From: Clostridiales bacterium
Lineage (GTDB): Bacteria; Bacillota; Clostridia; Saccharofermentanales; Saccharofermentanaceae
Length of the DNA stretch: 64,000 nucleotides
Assembly (NCBI GenBank): GCA_017615325.1
Contig: JAGAAI010000044.1
Span: 1-64,000, forward strand
Direction: 5' to 3'
A model generated the notes under the pieces. It saw nothing but the letters and a program-made list of their open reading frames with translations, had not been told where the DNA came from and searched no databases. Positions within the stretch are counted from its first letter, which is position 1. The number at the start of each line of letters is the position of its first letter. This document shows, piece by piece, positions 34,123 to 44,913 of the stretch. A program made the translations under genes and the position numbers.

Positions 34123-35328
34123 ATGGTAAAGAAAATGGTTTCCATGCTGCTCGTCACGGCATCTCTTGCTACTCTTGCAGCATGTAACAGTAAGGAACCT
34201 GAAGGATCAAGTGAGATCGTCGTTGAATCCACTACAACATCTGCTACTGTATCGGATGAAGCAGTTCCCGCTTCTTCTGAAAGTTCCGACGAGTCTTCTG
34301 CCCCTTCAACCCAGCCTGTTGACGGGCTTTATGACCCTTCCATCGATTTTGCGGTCAACCCTTTGACCGGCATCCAGGACATGGATAAGGCTAATGAAGG
34401 CAAAAGATCCGTAGGCATCGTAGTCAGCAACGTTCAGGCTGCAATCCCTCAGAGAGGCGTATCTACTCCTGATGTCATCTACGAGTACATCACCGAAGGC
34501 GGAGTTACAAGACTTCTCTGTGTTTACTCCGATATCAAGGATATGCCCGAGATCGGATCATTAAGAAGCGGCCGTATCGTATCTGCTGACCTTGCTAACG
34601 GCAACAACTCCATCTACATCCACTTCGGAAGAGAGCCACGTGCCGTTAAGTACTTCTCGCAGAACAAGATCACGCACATCGACGGCAACTACCTCTGCAC
34701 AGGCAAGATGAGTTCCAGCGATTACGACGGTTACATCAAGCTCCCTAAGGGCACTTATTTCTGGCGTGACAGAACATGGGCTTCCAAGAGAGCTATCGAG
34801 CATACTGCAGTAACTGACGGTGTTCACGTAAAAGAAGCTATCGAGGCCAAGAAGATCAAGTTCGAAGGCAATGCTCCTTTCCTCTATAAGTTCGTTCCCG
34901 ACAATTCCAAGGATATTGCCGCAGGCGAAGAATGTACATACGTAAAGGCTGTATTGTCTTCCTACATGACAAACTGTGTTTTCGAGTATAATCCCGAAGA
35001 CGGTCTCTACTACCATTCACAGTATGGCAAGAAGCAGATCGACGAGACCAACGGCAAGCAGGTAGCCGTTAAGAACGTCTTCATCCTTTTCGCAAGGACA
35101 GGCCCTGCCAACACAGACAACAGGACCAATGTCTATCTTTCAGAAGGCGGCGAAGGCTATTACCTCTCCAACGGCAAGAAGATCCATGTTAAGTGGACAA
35201 AGAAGGCTTCCAACGAACAGATCAAGATATATAATGACGCCGGCGAAGAAGTCGAAGTCAACCGCGGTAAGTCTTACGTGGCAATAGGATCCAAGGGTAA
35301 CTACTCCAAGATCAAGTGGGAGAAGTGA
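34123..35328 (+). CDS. DUF3048 lipoprotein (YerB-like)
   Basis: 401 residues with lipoprotein signal MVKKMVSMLLVTASLATLAAC (lipobox LAAC) and a ~45-residue Ser/Thr/Glu linker. The DUF3048 core follows: NPLTGIQDMD, RSVGIVVSNVQAAIPQRGVS, PDVIYEYITEGGVTRLLCVY, IGSLRSGR and IYIHFG. The C-terminal DUF3048_C ends with YLSNGKKIHVKW. Proteins of this family are extracytoplasmic and poorly understood; some occur near wall or stress genes. Strong AAGGAG site. It stands alone with a terminator after it. Confidence 0.9.
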   Translation: MVKKMVSMLLVTASLATLAACNSKEPEGSSEIVVESTTTSATVSDEAVPASSESSDESSAPSTQPVDGLYDPSIDFAVNPLTGIQDMDKANEGKRSVGIVVSNVQAAIPQRGVSTPDVIYEYITEGGVTRLLCVYSDIKDMPEIGSLRSGRIVSADLANGNNSIYIHFGREPRAVKYFSQNKITHIDGNYLCTGKMSSSDYDGYIKLPKGTYFWRDRTWASKRAIEHTAVTDGVHVKEAIEAKKIKFEGNAPFLYKFVPDNSKDIAAGEECTYVKAVLSSYMTNCVFEYNPEDGLYYHSQYGKKQIDETNGKQVAVKNVFILFARTGPANTDNRTNVYLSEGGEGYYLSNGKKIHVKWTKKASNEQIKIYNDAGEEVEVNRGKSYVAIGSKGNYSKIKWEK

Positions 35329-35361
35329 TCCAATACTGACAATCTGATACTTGTCTATGAC

Positions 35362-35390
35362 GAGGCTGTCTCAATCGGGATAGCCTCTTT
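35362..35390 (+). terminator. Terminator after DUF3048 gene
   Basis: GAGGCT (35362-35367) pairs with AGCCTC (35382-35387), followed by TTTCAGTTT. The GAGGCTGnC stem is the same family as other terminators here. Confidence 0.7.
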
Positions 35391-35484
35391 CAGTTTCTGA
35401 TCTTACTTTGTGATCCGGTCAACATTCCAAGATACTTGAATAAATCATCTTATCAACCACTGAATGTTACTATCTCATGACACG

Positions 35485-35584
35485 TCCTCACAACGTGAGG
35501 AAAAACAGGCCATTTTATGTGAAATCACACAAAATCGGGGTTTTATCCTCATTATTTGAGGATAAAAAGGCCTTTTTGTGAGGA
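35485..35584. repeat. Branched palindromic intergenic element (~100 bp)
   Basis: Three hairpins in series: TCCTCAC-AAC-GTGAGGA (35485-35501); ATTTTATGTG-AAAT-CACACAAAAT (35512-35535, one mismatch); and the perfect 11-bp stem TTTTATCCTCA-TTATT-TGAGGATAAAA (35541-35567). The first TCCTCAC can also pair with GTGAGGA at 35578-35584, and AGGCC (35507-35511) with GGCCT (35569-35573), closing everything as a multi-arm junction. The rest of the 372-base gene-free stretch 35329-35700 holds only the two terminators. No reading frame of note. Confidence 0.7.
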
Positions 35585-35630
35585 TGATCCACTCAGATCC
35601 AATCTCTGCTTCAGGTTAATTGCTTCTCAA

Positions 35631-35668
35631 CACAAAACAACAGGACCGCTCCCTAAGGAACGGCCCTG
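35631..35668 (-). terminator. Terminator of gdhA
   Basis: CAGGACCGCTCC (35641-35652) pairs with GGAACGGCCCTG (35657-35668), allowing two G-U pairs. On the minus strand the stem is followed by TTGTTTTG. Confidence 0.85.
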
Positions 35669-35700
35669 ATGCAACAATGGCGTTTGTTATGAATTCTTTA

Positions 35701-37140
<1,440 letters not shown>

Positions 37141-37275
37141 TACGCGAAGCCACAAAAACATACGCCTCCTATAATTACGCTATTTAATATACCAAATAAT
37201 TTTGAATCTGCAACAGGATAATCGAAAATGAATTTTCGGGAAATAAATCTTTCAGATTTGATAAAAAAATAATAA

Positions 37276-37767
37276 CTATTTTTGACCCTGGACGGCAGTT
37301 GCGACTGATTCGGCAATATCTGAAGGATCAGTAGGATCTGCATCTGCGACATGGAAAGGATCGCTTGCAGTCACCTCTTCCCAGCCGGACATGCCGAACA
37401 TCTGCTTCATGTCGTCGAATTTTACTATATTAAGGACCCTGTTGAGGATGATGAACAGGAGCAGGACAAAGATGATTATGAGAAGGCCTCTTCTCAAGAT
37501 GATCATGTGCCTCTCGGCGTTGAACTTATCGTCTACATGTTTACGGGTCGTATAGCCTACAAGGACATATACTTTGTTGATATCCTTACGGGGAGGCCTG
37601 TTGCGGCGCTCGTTGATCTTACGGACGAAGTAATTCCTGATCTTCGAGGGAACATTCTTCAGGTATCTGAGGGTTGCACGGGCAGAAGCCGTGAAGAAAA
37701 TGCTGATATCATCAGCAAATCCTCCTTTTGTATTCCGGGACTCTCTTAACTCGCTAGAAGCTCTCAT
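37276..37767 (-). CDS. Single-pass membrane protein of unknown function
   Basis: The start at 37767 follows AAAGGTGG. The frame extends further up but without family or ribosome-site support. 163 residues: a basic, Arg/Lys-rich cytoplasmic part (~95 residues, with RATLRYLKNVPSKIRNYFVRK), one TM segment (LRRGLLIIIFVLLLFIILNR), and an acidic outside tail. I do not recognise it. The basic part might contact the membrane or nucleic acid. It lies between gdhA and the HTH gene on the same strand. Its end is ~210 bases before the gdhA start. Confidence 0.6.
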   Translation of the reverse strand: MRASSELRESRNTKGGFADDISIFFTASARATLRYLKNVPSKIRNYFVRKINERRNRPPRKDINKVYVLVGYTTRKHVDDKFNAERHMIILRRGLLIIIFVLLLFIILNRVLNIVKFDDMKQMFGMSGWEEVTASDPFHVADADPTDPSDIAESVATAVQGQK

Positions 37768-37841
37768 CCTGCCACCTTTGTTTACTTTGTCATAGAGTAT
37801 TATACAATAAATGCGGTGAATATATATTTCTTTATGATGAA

Positions 37842-37866
37842 GAGGCTGCCTTATCAAGACAGCCTC
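37842..37866 (-). terminator. Terminator after the HTH gene
   Basis: GAGGCTG (37842-37848) pairs with CAGCCTC (37860-37866). On the minus strand TTCATC follows; on the plus strand CTTCTCTTTT. Probable terminator for the 37.96-kb gene. Confidence 0.6.
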
Positions 37867-37957
37867 CTTCTCTTTTAGATCGTACAAGCCGATCTGACTG
37901 TACCATATCGTCTCCGGCATTTGATCTTACAACCTTTTGATCCGGCGTTTAAACCGG

Positions 37958-38512
37958 CTATCTTTTGTGTTCCGTTTCCTTGTATTTGATGCCGAGTTCC
38001 TTATATGCCAGCAAGGTGATAGCTTCCTTCTTGTACCTGTAATACGAAGCTCTCGATATAAAGAGCATATTTATTATCGTATCAACAGGTTCTTCGTAAT
38101 AGAAGGTCAGCAACAAGAGCTTGGCGTATACGTTAGGAAGAGAGATGACATTCGAATAAAGGGTCACAGCAGCAGACGAAGTCTTTATAAGCCGTCTGTA
38201 TTCAGTATCGATGTATTCTATGAAGTCATCAAAACCTGTGCTGTAATCAAGGAAGATAGAAGTCATATCACACTCGCCCTTACCTTTATATACAGGATCT
38301 GATACCTTTACCGGAGAATAGTTTGACGAATACATGTTGATAAGATCGTCGTCAACATAAAATCCGGATCTGTCGATCAGGTCCTTCAGGTCTCCCTGCA
38401 TCTCTATATCAGCCTTCATGTGTTTAAGCCTTGATACCAAGGTCCTCATCCTGCTGTCCACTCGGGTCTTATCACCCCGGGACAGGGGTTTTACTACAGT
38501 ATATTTTTTCAT
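37958..38512 (-). CDS. HTH protein of unknown function, divergent from lexA
   Basis: The start at 38512 has a perfect AGGAGG six bases upstream. 184 residues. The first 45 are basic (RVDSRMRTLVSRLKHMK). The C-terminal ~50 hold a probable helix-turn-helix (EPVDTIINMLFISRASYYRYKKEAITLLAYKEL), like small phage-type or sigma-like regulators that read repeats by a SxxxYYRYK helix. It shares its upstream region with lexA, and the LexA-type site falls within its own promoter area, so it may be DNA-damage controlled. The cell-division inhibitor YneA, often found here in Bacilli, is not what this is (no LysM). Confidence 0.6.
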   Translation of the reverse strand: MKKYTVVKPLSRGDKTRVDSRMRTLVSRLKHMKADIEMQGDLKDLIDRSGFYVDDDLINMYSSNYSPVKVSDPVYKGKGECDMTSIFLDYSTGFDDFIEYIDTEYRRLIKTSSAAVTLYSNVISLPNVYAKLLLLTFYYEEPVDTIINMLFISRASYYRYKKEAITLLAYKELGIKYKETEHKR

Positions 38513-38551
38513 ATCTAACCTCCTGAAAAAACAATCTCTAGTATTTTTAAA

Positions 38552-38591
38552 AGAACATAAGTTTGACAAGCCGGATCAATTGTTGTAAAAT
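38552..38591 (+). promoter_or_regulatory. lexA promoter with LexA operator over the -35
   Basis: TTGACA (38563-38568), 17 bases, TAAAAT (38586-38591) is a strong promoter. The Gram-positive LexA box resemblance AGAACATAAGTTTG (38552-38565; consensus CGAACATATGTTCG) overlaps its -35. A further half site ATGTTC is at 38606-38611. Confidence 0.75.
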
Positions 38592-38623
38592 CATCAAAAG
38601 AAAATATGTTCGGAGGTGAACAA

Positions 38624-39274
38624 ATGGCACAGAACGAGACAAAATCACAGAGGACTCTTGAGAGAGTCTACGCATACATAAGGGAATACATCAGCAAGAA
38701 CGCCATCTCCCCTTCTGTCCGTGATATTTGTACGGGTGTTGGACTTAAATCCACTTCATCTGTCCATACATATCTCAAGAAGCTTGACGAAGCAGGTATC
38801 ATCGAATACCGCCCCGGCATGAGACGCGCTATCATAATTAAAGATATGGATAAGCATGCTTCTGCCGACATAACTCCGATCAGAGATGACTGTGCCAGGG
38901 TTTATTGTCTGGGCAAGATCACTGCCGGTGAGCCTATCCTTGCAAGTGAAGATTATTCCGAATCTTTCTATATCAACAGATCGATCATCGGCAATAATGA
39001 CTGTTTTATGCTGAAGGTCAGAGGCAACAGTATGATCGACGCCCACATCCTGGACGGCGACTACATCATCGTAAGGAAGCAGAATTCCTGCGATGAAGGT
39101 GATATCGTTGCTGCTCTTATAGATGATGAAGCAACAGTTAAGAGATTCGGCAAACTCAATGGTCAGCCCTATCTCTTCCCTGAGAACGAACAATATTCTC
39201 CCATTCCGTTTAATAAGGAAGGCTGCAGGATATTAGGCAAAGTTGTCGGTTTACATAGGTATTCCATATCCTGA
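38624..39274 (+). CDS. lexA: SOS repressor LexA
   Basis: I set the start at 38624, since GGAGGTG lies 6 bases before it; an ATG at 38606 would put that site inside the gene. 216 residues. The winged HTH (SPSVRDICTGVGLKSTSSVHTYLKKL) is followed by the cleavage site Ala-Gly in ITAGEPILA (~102) and the latent protease Ser (GNSMIDA, ~135) with the Lys dyad (EATVKRF, ~172). It represses DNA-damage genes and cleaves itself on RecA filaments. A site overlapping its own promoter indicates feedback. Confidence 0.95.
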   Translation: MAQNETKSQRTLERVYAYIREYISKNAISPSVRDICTGVGLKSTSSVHTYLKKLDEAGIIEYRPGMRRAIIIKDMDKHASADITPIRDDCARVYCLGKITAGEPILASEDYSESFYINRSIIGNNDCFMLKVRGNSMIDAHILDGDYIIVRKQNSCDEGDIVAALIDDEATVKRFGKLNGQPYLFPENEQYSPIPFNKEGCRILGKVVGLHRYSIS

Positions 39275-39323
39275 CTTTATCACCTCCCTTGATCTGAATT
39301 TTAAGAACGAATAAACTAGAAAC

Positions 39324-39360
39324 GGCTGCCTCATTCAAAATGAGTCAGCCATTTCTTTTG
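39324..39360. terminator. Terminator between lexA and miaA
   Basis: GGCTG (39324-39328) pairs with CAGCC (39346-39350), with CTCAT/ATGAG above one mismatch. ATTTCTTTT follows on the plus strand. The minus strand also has T-rich sequence, so both converging genes may use it. Confidence 0.75.
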
Positions 39361-39377
39361 CATTTGATATTTATTGA

Positions 39378-40328
39378 TTACTTGGAAACGATCTCTTCTA
39401 TTACCTGATCTGCTTTTGTCCCGTAAGGGATCCTGACGATCTCCGGCATGGCACGGAACCAGGTCATCTGCCTCTTGGCATAATGCCTGCTGTTGAGTTT
39501 GATCTTATCCCTGACTTCTTCTATCGGGATATTTCCGTCAAAATAATCTTCGAATTCTTTATATCCGATAGCCTGAAAGCAGGTGGACGGCCGTTTTGCA
39601 TCAGATGAATACAGCTTCTTGGCTTCTTCTTCCAGGCCTTCTTCAAACATGATATCCACCCTTTTGTTGATCCTGTCATAGAGGAACTGCCTGTCAAGGT
39701 CAATATAGAAGACTTTAAAGGGATATTCTGATCCCTTTACTTTTGATTCAAGGTTCTTCTGAGTAAAGGTCTTCCCTGTTGCTTCAAATACCGCAAGCGC
39801 TCTTAAGAGCCTTCTTGTATTATTCGGATGGATCTTGGCGGCAGCATCAGGGTCTATCTTCTTAAGCCTCTCATATAAAGCGTCAGAGCCGATCTCTTCA
39901 AGTTCGGAAGCAAGTCTTGCCGTGATCTCTTCCGCTATCTCGGAATCCCCGTAATCCAATCCGTAATAAAGAGCCGATACATATTGGCCTGTACCGCCGC
40001 AGAATACGGGCAGTTTCCCTCTTTCCAGGATGTCTTTTACTGCAGCAAGCGCTTTATCCAGGTAATCCTTGACCGAAAAATCAGTGCCCGGATCAACGAT
40101 ATCGGTCATATGGTGTAAGACTTGCGATCTTTCCTCTATGGAATCCTTGGCTGTTCCGACATCCAAAGTCTTATAGATCTGCATGGAATCACAGGACACG
40201 AGTTCCCCGCCCGTCTTTTTGCAGAGGTCAAGTGCCAGGCTGCTCTTTCCTGATGCAGTAGGACCGGTTATGATCGGGATATAGTCATATCCTTTGATGT
40301 AATCAGACAGGTCCTTCATATCGGTCAC
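39378..40328 (-). CDS. miaA: tRNA dimethylallyltransferase MiaA
   Basis: 316 residues with the P-loop ITGPTASGKSSLALDL, SCDSMQIYKTLDVGTAK, VFCGGTGQYVSALYYGLDY, CFQAIGYKEF and HYAKRQMTWFRAMPE. It adds the isopentenyl group to A37 of tRNAs reading UNN codons, the substrate for MiaB two genes upstream. The start overlaps the mutL stop by 4 bases. The hexagonal operon miaB-mutS-mutL-miaA joins tRNA modification with mismatch repair, as in many Clostridia. Confidence 0.95.
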   Translation of the reverse strand: MTDMKDLSDYIKGYDYIPIITGPTASGKSSLALDLCKKTGGELVSCDSMQIYKTLDVGTAKDSIEERSQVLHHMTDIVDPGTDFSVKDYLDKALAAVKDILERGKLPVFCGGTGQYVSALYYGLDYGDSEIAEEITARLASELEEIGSDALYERLKKIDPDAAAKIHPNNTRRLLRALAVFEATGKTFTQKNLESKVKGSEYPFKVFYIDLDRQFLYDRINKRVDIMFEEGLEEEAKKLYSSDAKRPSTCFQAIGYKEFEDYFDGNIPIEEVRDKIKLNSRHYAKRQMTWFRAMPEIVRIPYGTKADQVIEEIVSK

Positions 40329-42235
40329 ACTATCCTTCTGAAGTTCTTCTCAAAATCAGTCTTCGATATCTTAAAGAATGTCGGTCTGCCATGCGCACAG
40401 TGATAAGGATCATTAAGTTTAAGAAGACTGTCGATAAGGCTTAATGCCTCTTCTTTTGTGATAACATCGCCTGCCCGGATAGCAGCCTTGCAGGCCGTAG
40501 TCTGGACAAGGCTGTACCAGATATTCCCGGGTGCCGGAAGATCACGCTTCATGTCGGCCATGATATCGGCAAACATTCCTTCAACATTGTCTTTCCTGCC
40601 CTGCATGGGAACCGCTCTCAAAGCGATCTGCCTGCCGTCGGTAAGTTCAATATCAAAGCCGTATTCACTGAACCTGTCTAGGTTATCAGAAATAAACATA
40701 TAGTCAGATGCTGAGACATTGATTATCTGAGGTACAAGAAGCAACTCGGATTCCGTCTTCTTTCCGGATGAGAACTTGGCCATGTATTTTTCATACATGA
40801 CTCTTTCGTGTGCCGCGTGCTGATCCACGAAAAATACATTATTCTCATTCTGCATGATTATATAAGTCAGGAACAATATCCCGACATATTCCGAATTAAC
40901 GAGTTCCTCTATATCGGAAGAAGGCTTTCTTACAACTTCTTCCGCCAGGACCTGCTCTTTTGCTGCAGTGTCAACGGGAGAGATCTTCTCTTCTTCGCCA
41001 TTATCAAATGACGGCTTAAAGCCCGACAGGATCTCAAGCAGTTCATTGGATCTTTTTATATCGTCCTTATCAGCCTTCGGCTCCTCCCGTTTTCGCATAT
41101 TGTCAGGTGCAAGTTTATGCGATACGGGAACTGCTGCTTCAGCCTGTCTTTCGACACGGCCGACAGGCATGGTAAGCTGAATGCCCTGGGGTTCATCAGG
41201 AACTGTCTCGGGAGCGGGATCAAAGAAATCCTCTCTCGATGAGCTTCCTAAAGTTATAGCATCCCTTATGGCATGATATACGAGCCTGAAGACATCCGAG
41301 TCATTTGCAAACTTGACTTCTGCTTTCTGAGGATGAACATTGACATCAACGAGACCGTTATTGCAGTAGATCATGAGAACACATACAGGGAACTTATTCT
41401 TCATGACGTAATTGCGGTAGGCTTCATCTATGGCGGCTGACACAGTAGAGCTCTTAACGGGGCGGTCATTTACAAAGACCAGCTGCATCTTCCTGTTGTT
41501 CTTGACGAATGATGTCTTCCCTGCAAAGCCTTTGATCTTATAGCCTTCCGACTCGCTGTCGATATCGAGCATTGCATTGCAGAATTCAGCACCGTAAACG
41601 GAATACACGGCATCTCTGACAGAACCTGTACCCGGGGTCTCAAGAACGGTCTTGCCGTCTTTTATGAGCTTAACGCTGACATGGGGATTGGCGATCGCAA
41701 GTTTCTCGACGACCGATGCTATATACATACCCTCAGTAGAATCTTTCTTAAGGAACTTATAGCGGGCAGGCACATTCTTAAAAAGATCCCTGATCTCGAT
41801 CACAGTACCTGAATCACAGGATGCAGGGCTTTCAGACCGGAATATGCCGTCTTCATAAACGATCTTGCTGCCTGTTACGGCTCTGTCAACAGAAGTTATC
41901 AGGGTAACCTTACCGCTGCATGATGCGATCGAAGCTAATGCCTCACCCCTAAAGCCCTGAGTTGCAAGGCTGAAGATGTCTTCGTATCTCGTAAGTTTGG
42001 AGGTAGCATGCAGCAAAAACGCGAGCTTGGCATCTTCGGGAGTCATCCCGCAGCCGTTATCGGTAACTCTGATGAGTTCAATGCCGCCGCCTGATATCTC
42101 GATCCTGACCTTGTCAGCGCCTGCATCAACGCTGTTATCGAAAAGCTCTTTCACAACGGAAACAGGTCTCTCGATAACTTCTCCGGCCTTGATAGCATTT
42201 GCCGTCTCCTGATCCAAGATCTTGATCACGCTCAT
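40325..42235 (-). CDS. mutL: DNA mismatch repair protein MutL
   Basis: 636 residues. The N-terminal GHKL ATPase is complete: ELFDNSVDAGA, DNGCGM, ATSKL, TQGFRGEALASI. The C-terminal domain carries the endonuclease motif DQHAAHERVMYEKY and the zinc-linked HCAHGRPTF, so this MutL should nick DNA itself. No MutH is then needed. The central linker is charged and variable, as usual. Overlaps mutS by 4 bases. Confidence 0.96.
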   Translation of the reverse strand: MSVIKILDQETANAIKAGEVIERPVSVVKELFDNSVDAGADKVRIEISGGGIELIRVTDNGCGMTPEDAKLAFLLHATSKLTRYEDIFSLATQGFRGEALASIASCSGKVTLITSVDRAVTGSKIVYEDGIFRSESPASCDSGTVIEIRDLFKNVPARYKFLKKDSTEGMYIASVVEKLAIANPHVSVKLIKDGKTVLETPGTGSVRDAVYSVYGAEFCNAMLDIDSESEGYKIKGFAGKTSFVKNNRKMQLVFVNDRPVKSSTVSAAIDEAYRNYVMKNKFPVCVLMIYCNNGLVDVNVHPQKAEVKFANDSDVFRLVYHAIRDAITLGSSSREDFFDPAPETVPDEPQGIQLTMPVGRVERQAEAAVPVSHKLAPDNMRKREEPKADKDDIKRSNELLEILSGFKPSFDNGEEEKISPVDTAAKEQVLAEEVVRKPSSDIEELVNSEYVGILFLTYIIMQNENNVFFVDQHAAHERVMYEKYMAKFSSGKKTESELLLVPQIINVSASDYMFISDNLDRFSEYGFDIELTDGRQIALRAVPMQGRKDNVEGMFADIMADMKRDLPAPGNIWYSLVQTTACKAAIRAGDVITKEEALSLIDSLLKLNDPYHCAHGRPTFFKISKTDFEKNFRRIV

Positions 42236-44913
42236 TCTTCGCCCTCCTCTGCTACCTGCTGGGACAGATCGTAAAGGATGTTGATCGCTTCGATCGGAGT
42301 TAACTTTGATATATCGATATTCCTGATAGTCTGCCTGATCTTGTCTTCCTTGCGGTATACGACATTCTCGGGATTAAAAAAGGAATCCTGCCCGGGCATT
42401 ATCGAATCGACGAGTTCGTTATTGCCTTCGCTGTCCTGCTTATGACCTCTTAAGACCTTAAAGTCACCTATCCTCTCAAGTTCTGACAGGATAGAGCGGC
42501 TCCTCTCAAGGACTCCGTCAGGGATGCCTGCGAGCTTGGCAACTTCAATACCGTAACTGTCGGATGTGCCGCCGTCCAGGATCTTATGCAGGAATACGAC
42601 CGAGTCGTTATCCTCAGCAACTTCGACATGACAGTTGAAAATGCCCCGGTGCATAACAGACAGCTGGTTTAATTCGTGGTAATGTGTCGCGAAAACAGTC
42701 CTTGCATAGAGTATATTAGGGTCGATTATGTATTCGGTAACAGCCCAGGCAATAGAGAGGCCGTCGTATGTGGAAGTGCCTCTTCCGACTTCATCAAGGA
42801 GCAGAAGGCTCTTTCTTGTGGCATTCTTAAGGATATAAGACACTTCGCTCATCTCGACCATGAAGGTTGACTGGCCGACTGATATATCGTCAGATGCACC
42901 TATCCTGGTGAATATATGGTCCACAAGTCCGATCCTCGCCGACTTCGCAGGAACGTAAGATCCGATCTGGGCAAGAAGGACGATAAGCGCGATCTGGCGC
43001 ATATATGTGGACTTACCGGACATATTAGGACCAGTCAGTATGCAGAGTCTCTTCTCTTCATCGATAACCGTGTCGTTGGGAACAAATCCTGATGTATCCC
43101 TGATCATCTTCTCGACAACAGGGTGACGTCCTTCTTCAATGATTATGTCCTCTGAATCGTCAACGACTGGTCTTACATAATTCTCGGATGAAGCAAGATT
43201 TGCAAGAGATGAGATAACGTCAAGCTGCGCAATTGCCCTGGCGGTTGCAAAGAGCCTGTCTGATGCATCCTTGACCTTATTCCTGATCTCAACGAAGAGT
43301 TCGTGTTCCAAGACAACTCGTTTTACGGAAGCTCCGACGATCTTGTCTTCAAGTTCCTTGATGTCAGGTGTTATATAACGTTCGTTATTTGCAAGAGTCT
43401 GCTTGCGGATATATTCAGCCGGTACGTTCTCGCTCTGGGATCTCGGCACTTCGATATAGTATCCGAAGACCTTGTTATATCCGATCTTAAGAGTCTTTAT
43501 TCCGGTCCTCTCCCTCTCTCCTGCTTCCTTCTGCATGATGAAGCCTTTTGCATTGGTCGCGATCTCGTAGAGTTCGTCTCTTTCCTTGGAATAACCTTCT
43601 CGGATGATATCACCGTCGGTTATGGTTACGGGCGGATCGTCGGCTATGGACCTTTCGAGAAGATCACATATATCTTCCATGGTATCAAGATCGCGTTTTA
43701 TATCCTTGAAAACGCCCTTGCTGTAGGGTTCCAGGCACTTTGCAAGGAACGGGAGCTTGCCCAATGAATTACGGAGTGATATAAGGTCTCTTGCATTGGA
43801 TGTTCCGAGCGACACTTTGGCTGCAAGCCTCTCGATATCGTAAAGACCTGTAAGCCCTTCCGTGATCTCCATTCTCGAGATATAGTTATCGTAGATCTCA
43901 TTAACCGCATCAAGTCTCTTATTGATGGCCTTGACGCTTATGAGCGGTTCTTCGAGCCACTTGCGCAGAAGCCTTGAGCCCATAGCTGTCTTTGTCTTAT
44001 CAACAACAGAAAGGAGCGAGCCTTTCCTGGTATTGCCGCGGATGGTCGACGTGATCTCAAGATTCGTCCTCGTGGCCTTATCAAGTTCCATCGTATCCGA
44101 GATCTTGAAGACGGTAACTGTCGTCATGTGGTCAACGTTACAGGTCTGGGTATGTCTTGCATAAAGAACAAGCGCATTGCAGGCATCGAACATCATTCCG
44201 GGATCCGGGAAATGGATGCTGTCAGATACTATTATCTTGGAATCCTTGAATTCCTGCGCTGAGAAATCCCTTTCGTTCCTCAAAGTAAATGAGATATCGG
44301 TTGCAGTTACAAGGGTCTTATATTCAGCCGTCTCGGCAAATGCTTCATTATGAATGATCTCTGAAGGCATGTAGCGTGATACGAGGTTCATAAAGTGCTC
44401 GCCGTTATCGGAGGACGTAAGCTGGGTTGCGTTGAACTCACCTGTTGATATATCGGCAACGGCGATACCGAACTGGGAACCTACGCACATAACGCTCATG
44501 AGATAGTTGTTCTTGTGCTCATCCAGACCTGAAGCATCCGTCATGGTGCCGGGCGTCATGATCTTGACGATTCCCCTCTTAACGAGTCCTTTGGCGGTTG
44601 CCGGGTCTTCTAACTGCTCGCAAATCGCAACCTTGTCGCCCATGGCAACAAGCCTGTTCGCGTAGTTGAGATATGCATGATGAGGAACGCCGCACATAGG
44701 CGCGCGCTTGTTGCTACCGCAGTCACGCTGGGTCAGGGCAAGCTCGAGCTTCGGTGCAACATAGATCGCATCATCGAAGAACATCTCATAGAAATCGCCT
44801 AACCTGTAGAAGATGATCGTATCTGTCATCTTGCTCTTAAGATCAGCATAGAGCTGCATCATGGGAGACAATTCATCGTAGCTTATATCTTTAAGTCTTA
44901 AGTCATTACTCAT
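42232..44913 (-). CDS. mutS: DNA mismatch repair protein MutS
   Basis: 893 residues. The mismatch-reading FYEMF motif is near residue 40, PMCGVPHHA follows, and the ATPase has GPNMSGKSTYMRQIAL near 625, DDISVGQSTFMVEM, LLLDEVGRGTSTYDG and FATHYHEL. It recognises mispairs and recruits MutL. A C-terminal HhH-like end is present. Its start overlaps the miaB stop (ATGA). Confidence 0.97.
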   Translation of the reverse strand: MSNDLRLKDISYDELSPMMQLYADLKSKMTDTIIFYRLGDFYEMFFDDAIYVAPKLELALTQRDCGSNKRAPMCGVPHHAYLNYANRLVAMGDKVAICEQLEDPATAKGLVKRGIVKIMTPGTMTDASGLDEHKNNYLMSVMCVGSQFGIAVADISTGEFNATQLTSSDNGEHFMNLVSRYMPSEIIHNEAFAETAEYKTLVTATDISFTLRNERDFSAQEFKDSKIIVSDSIHFPDPGMMFDACNALVLYARHTQTCNVDHMTTVTVFKISDTMELDKATRTNLEITSTIRGNTRKGSLLSVVDKTKTAMGSRLLRKWLEEPLISVKAINKRLDAVNEIYDNYISRMEITEGLTGLYDIERLAAKVSLGTSNARDLISLRNSLGKLPFLAKCLEPYSKGVFKDIKRDLDTMEDICDLLERSIADDPPVTITDGDIIREGYSKERDELYEIATNAKGFIMQKEAGERERTGIKTLKIGYNKVFGYYIEVPRSQSENVPAEYIRKQTLANNERYITPDIKELEDKIVGASVKRVVLEHELFVEIRNKVKDASDRLFATARAIAQLDVISSLANLASSENYVRPVVDDSEDIIIEEGRHPVVEKMIRDTSGFVPNDTVIDEEKRLCILTGPNMSGKSTYMRQIALIVLLAQIGSYVPAKSARIGLVDHIFTRIGASDDISVGQSTFMVEMSEVSYILKNATRKSLLLLDEVGRGTSTYDGLSIAWAVTEYIIDPNILYARTVFATHYHELNQLSVMHRGIFNCHVEVAEDNDSVVFLHKILDGGTSDSYGIEVAKLAGIPDGVLERSRSILSELERIGDFKVLRGHKQDSEGNNELVDSIMPGQDSFFNPENVVYRKEDKIRQTIRNIDISKLTPIEAINILYDLSQQVAEEGEE

